From assembly GCA_910591455.2 (NCBI GenBank), contig OU342821.1, positions 3,638,501 through 3,702,500 of the forward strand: a stretch of DNA of 64,000 nt, written 5' to 3'. This DNA is from Pholis gunnellus. Lineage: Eukaryota > Chordata > Actinopteri > Perciformes > Pholidae. Positions within the stretch are counted from its first letter, which is position 1, and every line of letters starts with the position of its first letter. Position numbers and translations under genes: made by a program. The notes beneath the pieces were generated by a model, which did not search any database, had not been told where the DNA came from, and worked only from the letters and a program-made list of their open reading frames with translations. Below, piece after piece: positions 56,816 through 64,000 of this stretch.

Positions 56816-58549
56816 TGCCGGCCCAAATCAGCCAGACCTGAAGCAACCTTGCAGTCACAAGCCTTCCTGACTGAATAAAAACGCAGCTCAAATGATTTTG
56901 TAACCAGAAAAACATACAGCTGAGGTAGAGGCCCTTATTTTCAGTCCCGAGTAGTGTCTTAAGCAGTCTTAAGGCCTTTGACCCACAGTGTGTAAAGGCC
57001 TTTTCTCTCATTCTGCATCGACAACCACAACGAACTCTGCTAAGAACTTCAGGGCAACCTGTATCTCGCCTGAAGTTGGTAACTCAGGCCCCAAAAAAAA
57101 GTAAGAAATCACTTGTTGCTGCTCTGAAAGCTAAACCGGTGAGCGCATGTTATATTTGAGATTGACTTAAGTATCTTTCATACATGCTCATACAGAGCTC
57201 ACCTGTGAACGGGAGCAGGGATCAGTATTCAGGGAAATCTGAATCCTCCAATTTCCCACCTCAAGAACTCGTAACATTTCATGGGAAAATGCCAGAACGG
57301 CTGTGTTGTGAATGAGAGCAGTAACAATGCCGGAACAAGCACTTAAAGGGTTAAGTCTGGAGCGAGCGAACCAATCACAAGACACCGCTGATGACGTATT
57401 TGAATCTGTGACTTGTTTGCAGTTTAGCGTTTACACCAATGCTTTCGCAGGTGATTGGACTTGTAACATATTTGATATTATATACATAACAGTAACATCA
57501 GCACCAGCCCCTCACCCACTATCTTCCTGAAAATAATAAGAGACATCTTCCGCCATGTACACAAACATCTGACCTCGCCCCATCTTCTTCTTCTGTTGAG
57601 TTTTATTGCTCCATCTCTTCCAGCATCGCAAAGGTCTGATGAGCAAAAGAACCCTAAACAGCTTCCTTCATTCATCATTTCTTTTCATGATGTTATTTCT
57701 CCTTTTAATCTCTGTCATGGATAATGCTGTTGTGAAGAGGAGGTGGTAAGTCAGCTTTTTGTTATTTCCAGCAGTAAACATTTTTATCTTCATCTCCAAT
57801 CAGTCACAGGTGACTGCGTGCGGCATCGGGTATTAATATAGTTTGATGTGAGATATATTATCATAATGTACATTTTTCTTGAAACGTTTGGGCTAATAAA
57901 TCATTTTTAAAAATGATAAGGAATTGTTATCGTAACCTGATTATAAGATAATGAATTTCCAAACTGAATACCAGTAAATTCTGCTGCAAACAATTACAAT
58001 TATAATTACAATTACATTATAAACACATTCTGCCATTGGAAAATGTCTCATGCAGTGTTGGATTTTGAAAAGTGAATCTCCAATCTCTCTGCGTAAGGTA
58101 TCGTACGAATCGTTGTATGCGGATACATTGATCCATTCGTTACATTTTGTAACCTATAGACATATAGACGTCTGGCGACCTGCTAGAATCAACAGTTGAT
58201 TGCTATCTAATAAATAATACATGTCTCCGTGTTCATGGTTTTACTGTGTTTTGGATGAAATGTGGTTGCATTTCTCTTGTTCATGTCTCCGTCTCAGTTA
58301 TCGCCCTGAGTTCTCTGAGAGTGTTGACACTTGTTCACGAGGGTCAGCAGCTGAGGTTAAAACACCCGACTGTGTGTTTGATAGTGTTTAACATCCACAT
58401 CATCTACAATATGGGGAGAAAAAGAAATGCTTTAATATTTCTGCAATAAGAACTGATGTTTTAATTATTTTGGTTTTGTATGGGCGTGTGTGTATGCGTC
58501 ATTAAACTCTAAATGAGGTCACGTCCCTCCGGCCGAATGTTGTCTGCAA
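56816..58549. other. Non-coding region
   Basis: No gene or clear repeat structure. The stretch at 57180-57440 contains sequence of repeat-like character without an identified partner in this window. Confidence 0.4.
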
Positions 58550-58800
58550 TCTGCTGTTCTGCAAATCAGAAAGGTCAAAGGTTACGCCAGTCTGAGCCAC
58601 ATTTGCCTGCTCCACTTTTGCTAATGAAATTAATTAGTATTAATTGTATAGAGTTAATATTTGAATGAAATGTAATGAACTGAGGCCAGAGCAGGGGAAC
58701 AATCTGGAATCATCTCTGTGGAGGATTAAAGGTTTTACACTGATTATGTGACCGACTGCCGGGTCACGAGGAGCTCACAACGAGGACAGAGAGATGGAGA
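58550..58800. other. Candidate conserved non-coding segment
   Basis: CTAATGAAATTAATTAGTAT, GAGGCCAGAGCAGGGGAACA and GATTATGTGACCGACTGCCG: homeobox-type AT words beside GC-balanced unique sequence, with no coding frame. Confidence 0.32.
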
Positions 58801-58857
58801 TGCTCCTGGGTCTGTTTGGATCTAAGAAATAGTCTTTCTGTGTGATTATTATTGTGG

Positions 58858-59110
58858 TCCCTGTAGAGTCAAATAGACCATTTTGGTGAGTATGCTTTGA
58901 CACGTTGCTACCTCGGTGTCTGGGAGATGTCCGTGTTTTCGTCTTTCAACTTTAACCCTTTCACAGTGTGCTATCGTTTCATGAAAGTTTACAGTTCATG
59001 AAACATTTAGGTCGCCTTAAAAATGTCTTATTCAGTGTTGAGTTCTACTGAGCACTTGAGTCAGTAAGGGGTTCCAAAAACCAAGATGGCGACAGCCAAA
59101 AATACAAATA
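58858..59110 (+). repeat. Family A-like fragment
   Basis: AGAGTCAAATAGACCATTTT, GAGTATGCTTTGACACG and CCAAGATGGCGACAGCC are short colinear matches to family A. The rest has diverged. Confidence 0.5.
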
Positions 59111-59399
59111 AAAAAACAGGATTGACTCTGGCAGCGGCCACAGTGTCTCGAAAAATGTCAGCTGCAGGCTACCGCTAAGCTACGTTGTGTGGAGAGAAAA
59201 GTGAAGAAAAATGAAATACTGGGTGAATCCAATCCTGCTTGGTTGAAGGATTGGATTTAGAATCAAAATCGTCATAGTCCGAATAAAAACCGGTCTTGTC
59301 TGTGATGGCGGTACCCAAGTCCACACCAGAGTAACTACACTTTGTAATGTATCCACTCACCCTCACATCTTCACTTTAATTTGAACTTTTATCCCATGT

Positions 59400-59570
59400 A
59401 AAGAGCCATCAAAGAATGGTTCTTTGAGCCACCATTTCTGGTTCTTTGAGGCACCATTTCTGGTTCTTTGAAGAACTTAAAAGTATAGTCTTTAAGAAAA
59501 TGGTACTTCAAAGAACCATAGTCCAAAAGGTTCTTTGTGGAACCAGAAATGGTTCTTCTATGTCTTCACT
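59400..59570. repeat. GGTTCTTTGA-type hairpin repeat
   Basis: ACCATTTCTGGTTCTTTGA occurs twice in tandem (59431 and 59454), followed by the inverse GGAACCAGAAATGGTTCTTC (59539). The arms are long enough to fold. It resembles a common fish palindromic MITE. Confidence 0.72.
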
Positions 59571-59759
59571 CTACAGAACAATTTTCGGTTCCAGATGGCG
59601 CCTTTATCTTTCTCTGTGTTCTGTGAACTGTCTAAAGAAACAAAACTAAAATGATCTTACTGGAAAGAATGAATCTTTTTGTCAGCGGTCAGGTGGGTCT
59701 CTGTCTGTTTCGAGAAGCTCCCTGAAACTTTCGCCTCCCATCTCTTCTTCTCCTTCCCT

Positions 59760-59870
59760 TTCTTTCTCTCTGATGGACTAATTATTGTCGTTGTTCTGCC
59801 GCTCGCGCTGCTGCCTGCCAAATGGAATTAAAAACCAATTATTGATAAATGAAGAGTGGCTTTAGCTGTG
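59760..59870. other. Candidate conserved non-coding segment
   Basis: GGACTAATTATTGTCGTTGT, TGCCAAATGGAATTAAAAAC and CAATTATTGATAAATG lie just before a short (GT)n run. Repeat-free and rich in homeodomain-type words. Confidence 0.32.
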
Positions 59871-60925
59871 TGTGTGTGTGTGTCTGGAACCCAGCCTAGA
59901 CCAGAGTACATCTGTCATCCAAACCCCGTGACAACCACTCATGTGTGCCGTCGCATCCTGCGCATTCAACACACACATCTGCACCGCAACGCCTTCGCTG
60001 CAGGAGTGTGTGTGTGTGAAATATGTTTGTCTGGGCATCTGTGCTTTCATATGTGTGTGTGGTGTATATCTGTGACATTTTAGCATGTGCACATGTACGT
60101 GTTTGCAGGTGTGTGTGCAGGTGTGTGTTCCTCAGCTGTGTGTTTGTCGGGTGTGTTCTGCGTTCGCGTGACAGATTGACGTGTGCACAGATGGCGGATG
60201 ATGAACATATGAGTTTCACTTCACACTTTACATGTTGACATGACAACAGTTTTAAAGAACATACAAGAGCAATAAGATGAGTCAAATTAAAACAAACTTT
60301 ATTGATCCGTGTGGAGTATTTTAATCACTGCGGCGGTGAATGCGTTAAGATTACGCTCTGATGAAATAAATCGGATCCCAGATTTAAAAAAGAAGATGAC
60401 ATTTCATGTCTGTCCATCCTGTAAGAAGGATCCCTCTGTAGTTGTTCTCCCTCTGAATTGAGAGTCTAACAATAGAGGTTGATGCTGCTCAGGCTGTGAA
60501 ACCCTCTGAGAAAAATGTGCATGTGTGATTTTGTATAAATAACTTGGACTCGACTTGAAATTGAATAAAGTAGGATAGAAATAAAACAGCAAAGTGCGAA
60601 AAATAAGAAAGAAGTGATTAATAGCAAGCCACATTCATTTGTACAGCACCTTTAAAACACAGTGGAAATGCAAACCGGTTTACATAACATTACAAAATCA
60701 AGAAAATAACATGGAACACTTAATGAAGAGTAAAATAAAAAAGGGGAATAAGTTAATAAAAATAGACCAAACACGCTGCACACCTATACACAGGAGTTGT
60801 TTTTTTTCGATTAGACCTCGGAGCCATGCCTGTCATTGAGTGACGTATCCTCATGCAATAAAAAAAAAGTTTGCTTTTGTGCAGCAACACCAGTGATTAG
60901 TGAGCCTGAAATGCAGAGCCTGTTA
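59871..60925. other. Non-coding region with GTGT-rich patches
   Basis: Imperfect GT-rich sequence at 60006-60145 gives Cys/Val-rich open frames that are artefacts. TTTGTACAGCACCTTTAAAA (60638) is a dispersed-repeat word. No gene. Confidence 0.45.
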
Positions 60926-60929
60926 AGAG

Positions 60930-61190
60930 TAATACTACTTGGTTATAGGTTCAGGAAAAGATGGTGGCTTGGGTTAAAAAATGTATGTTTGTTTTGTAAC
61001 TTTCACATGTGTTAGTTAAGTACGTAAGTTACTTAACAAAAGTAAGGTAAGATAAGTCAAAGTTGACGTTAAGTTTCAAAATCACCTGTGTGAAAGTCCT
61101 GTTTGTTCGACACGTCCATCCACCCAGACCTACTCTCTGACCGAACTTTGTCCCTCTTTATACTATATCACCCTACTTCCTTCATGGGAT
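60930..61190. repeat. Dispersed repeat family C, copy 2
   Basis: CTTGGTTATAGGTTCAGGAA, AAGATGGTGGCTTGGGTTAA and GTGAAAGTCCTGTTTGTTCG then CCATCCACCC are colinear with 14990-15140. Confidence 0.65.
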
Positions 61191-61354
61191 ATGTACGAAT
61201 TATAGAGTATTTCCTTTTTTTAGGTATTAGTACGAACAGTGAATGTCAACAGCCTGCATTAAATTGAGGTCATCCAACTCAGTGAAGCAGGTGTGATGCT
61301 GAGGTCAGACAGAGTTGGTGTGGTCAGATCACTCCCTCTTTGCTAGGTGCCTTG

Positions 61355-61475
61355 CCATTGTTCCGACAGCCCATTATTCCAAAACCCTAATCATCCGAAA
61401 TGTCCCGTTGGAGCGAAACCCCATTTGTCCAACAGTTAAAGCAAACCATTGTTCCATTGATTCAAATTACAATTA
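61355..61475. repeat. Dispersed repeat fragment (CCATTATTCCAAAACCC type)
   Basis: GACAGCCCATTATTCCAAAA, then CCATTTGTCCAACAG and CCATTGTTCC: an internally repetitive CCATT.tTCC pattern known to me from fish genomes. Confidence 0.55.
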
Positions 61476-61609
61476 CACTCACCCTGGCTTACTCTTATGA
61501 AGAGTGAGATTCTTGGTCGCACTTTTTTTTCCTACCACGAACAAGGCATGACCCGCCCTACTCTGATGATTGGCGTACTCTGATATTATTACCCTGAACC
61601 TAACTAATC

Positions 61610-61840
61610 TCATCCTTAGGTTAGGTTTAGTAAAAAACATCACGGTTTTGCTTATGTTTGTTATGTTATTAAGGCAAAATACTTATATTAAAATAAGTCA
61701 ATGTTGACTTTGGGTTTCACACGGGACACTAACTGCAGTCTCCTGGGTTAAAGTCCTGTGTTTTTTTCACCCATCCATCCAAACCGACCTCCTCTCTATG
61801 CTGACTTCCAGAAACATATATGTGATGCGCCCAAAACAAA
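61610..61840. repeat. Dispersed repeat family C, copy 3
   Basis: GGTTAGGTTTAGTAAAAAAC, AATGTTGACTTTGGGTTTCA and GGGTTAAAGTCCTGTG then CCATCCATCC are colinear with the other two copies. Confidence 0.68.
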
Positions 61841-62699
61841 CGTAACCCGTGACAAAATGCGTTTCCCTTTAAACGTATTTCATAGTGCTATATTGTTGTA
61901 TGGGACAGGGCTGGTTGGACTGAACTGTGTGTTAGGTGAATAAGACAGGGTTGAGCCTGACATAATGCTGTGTTCAGGTGCTTTCTTTTCAGCTCATAAA
62001 CTTGGATATTTTGCACTTCTTCACCAGGATGTTAAACTTTTAAAAGAGAAACAACTTTATAGTAACTGAGGTTCTGATGTGGGATGTTTATGGACAAATG
62101 ATGATTAATGATGATTAATTTGTAGGGCTTGTTATTTTTAGGTCTAGTGTTCGTTCTGATTATTTTTTGTGCTGAATACACAAATGTGTGTGACAAATGT
62201 TGAAAAAAAAACGAATTTGCATTACAAAACTAAATGCTAACGATTTATTATTTTTCTAATGACTTTCAGGGACGTTAAGACACAATTAGGGGCTTATTTG
62301 TATTTCCTTGCCTTTTGTTTCATTCCCTCTTAGGTAAAACTGATTTCCTAGGATTACCTGTTCTCCAGTAAACTGGTAATAAATGTCTTCGTTGCAACAC
62401 AAAGCAACATTTACATGAGTAGGGACATGCATTCTGCATGAAAAACAGCAACTAAATGATCTTCTTTTTAAAATATCCATGAAAATGATGAGCCTTAATA
62501 ACACAATTAATTCACTGACAGAAAACCCACTGACAAAAATATCTACATACATACAGTTTAAACCTCCCCAAACACACACAGTAAATTATTATTAATCCCA
62601 GTGATAACACTATGAATTCATCAACTGATCTCTATCTGTGAGGACCAGGCTATTTTTAGAACTGCTGCAAGGAAATATGTGTTTCCACATGTATATCTT
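61841..62699. other. Non-coding region
   Basis: No gene or repeat identified. AT-rich. Confidence 0.4.
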
Positions 62700-62700
62700 T

Positions 62701-62727
62701 ATATATATATATATATATGTGTGTGTG
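62701..62727. repeat. (AT)n(GT)n microsatellite
   Basis: AT run followed by GT run. Confidence 0.93.
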
Positions 62728-62769
62728 AATGTGTGTTAGTGGGGGTCGAGGGACAGGAGTTGTTTTCCA

Positions 62770-62965
62770 GAAAATAGTTTTGTAATTACATCTGCGAGGG
62801 GGGAAACTCGTTATCTTTGTTAGCGAGCGGCCGACGGCAAACACTTTGAAATATGGTTCCTCTTCAGCGCGGCGACGCCAAAATACTGGTAATAACTGCT
62901 GATAAACAAGGCGAGTGTAATTGCATCTATTTGCATTTTTAAATAATGCCGCTGAAAAAAATAAA
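62770..62965. other. Candidate conserved non-coding segment
   Basis: GTTTTGTAATTACATCTGCG, GTTCCTCTTCAGCGCGGCGA, CTGCTGATAAACAAGGCGAG and TTGCATCTATTTGCATTTTT: unique, CpG-containing and AT-homeobox-word-rich sequence (TAATTA, TAAACA, ATTTGCAT octamer) over about 190 bp. The best enhancer-like segment in the window by eye. Confidence 0.38.
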
Positions 62966-63630
62966 TATGTTTGCTGTAGACAGTGGCTGCTAGGTGTAAA
63001 GTCGCTCACACACAGGGGGGGGGCTGCTTTCTTTTTATAAATATATATTTCTGCCTGTTTTCATTTCAGATTATCATTTCAGCTTTTTAATAAGCTGATA
63101 TATTATCTCATCATTTTTAAGGATTAATATTAGTATTGTTTCAGAGGTTTAAACTAGGGAGATGCTGCTGCCCTTCAAAAAGTTTCAAATGCCTTTCAAT
63201 GATGGATAACATTTAGGTTTTTTTACTCATTTTTCTGGTGCTTTTAGCAGAGCCAGCTTTTGTTTCTTCCTGTCGCTGTCCCACTAAAACACACATCTGT
63301 CTACTGTCAACACTTCAAACCTACTGTGATTTGAAGTGGATTCTTATGTTAATACAGGGAATTTTTCAAATAAAACACAAAAACACAAAACTGCTTTTGC
63401 AGCCTAAAACTAGTTTATATGGGGATTATTATACATTATTCTGTTCTTGATGAAAAAGCCAAAACTATGAGAACATCGCTGCTATAGCTAGCTAATAGTG
63501 GCCACCACTCGCTATACAGGAAACTCTGAACATACACATACATACACATATCATTAAAAACAAACTGGTCAAAATAAGATTTTGGTGATGATGGAATTTT
63601 CATCATCACCCATATTGCAGTTTTCACTCC
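62966..63630. other. Non-coding region
   Basis: No gene recognised. A run of seven or more G lies near 63016. Confidence 0.4.
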
Positions 63631-63634
63631 ATCG

Positions 63635-63790
63635 CCTAAAAGCCAAAAGTCCACCTGATGGTGGCACCAGAGATAAAGTTAAGGGTATCACTAATGTCAG
63701 TGAGATGCATCATCTAAGAGAACCACAAATGTCTGTTTCAGATTTCGTGACAATCCATCCAGAAGTTTTTTTTAGATATTTTACAGGGTA
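63635..63790 (-). repeat. Dispersed repeat family E, copy 3
   Basis: CACCTGATGGTGGCACCAGA, CTAATGTCAGTGAGATGCAT, CCACAAATGTCTGTTTCAGA and GACAATCCATCCAGAAG are the reverse-orientation landmarks of family E. The remaining bases to the window end hold GCTAACGTTAGC-type repeat-tail words. Confidence 0.65.
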
Positions 63791-64000
63791 AAAGTTTTTT
63801 ATCACCAGTGCAAAGTGAAGACGACATCGGGTCTGGTGCAAATTATCCGTGTTGCTGTGTTCCATTTTCGTCACAAACAGAAAGAAAATCTCTTATTTTA
63901 TATATTGCCCGTGTCCACTGCACACAACAGACCCCAAGTTTGATGCTAACGTTAGCTGTTTTGGCTAGCCCTGTGACTAACAGATAATGTTAGCAGGTGC

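Overview
The window is eukaryotic and almost certainly from a ray-finned (teleost) fish. The signs are a finTRIM/TRIM16-like gene pair, DIRS/Ngaro-type, hAT and PIF/Harbinger remnants of fish type, very abundant CA/GT microsatellites, several dispersed repeat families I associate with fish genomes, and genes broken into exons or fossilised, with no bacterial-style operons. The species cannot be determined from the sequence alone. Almost all short open frames here are chance frames or lie in repeats, so the annotation rests on protein similarity, splice signals, terminal inverted repeats and target-site duplications.

Layout. 1-3540: AT-rich sequence with a decayed, multi-exon SET-domain (KMT5A-like) pseudogene on the minus strand (about 1636-3073). 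3541-12740: a 9.2-kb satellite block. Two arrays of a degenerate 9-bp minisatellite (GAGTCGTTA-type) flank 2.5 near-identical copies of a 1.94-kb macrosatellite unit. Each complete unit carries a triplicated 106-bp cassette with poly(A)-signal, TATA, ETS-like, E-box/CRE and hairpin motifs. 12745-16320: a transposon graveyard, with an internally deleted DIRS/Ngaro-like retroelement and an 883-bp hAT element that has good termini and an 8-bp target-site duplication. 16440-22143: two tandem finTRIM-like genes. The first is nearly complete but frameshifted by a small deletion; the second is 5'-truncated with a nonsense codon and a frameshift. A hAT end and a Harbinger transposase remnant lie between them.

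22.2-64.0 kb: a long stretch with no complete gene. It holds one convincing 3'-terminal coding exon of a SAMD3-like family (31285-31584), a hAT element with perfect 8-bp duplications containing a second hAT transposase fragment (33014-34386), at least six dispersed repeat families, many microsatellites, and several non-repetitive segments whose composition resembles conserved non-coding elements. Those segments suggest a regulatory desert or a large intron, but this is inference and needs cross-species alignment.

No tRNA, rRNA, CRISPR array or prokaryotic feature was seen. The most unusual structure is the macrosatellite at 5760-10595. Its motif order suggests a repeat unit with its own, possibly divergent, promoters.
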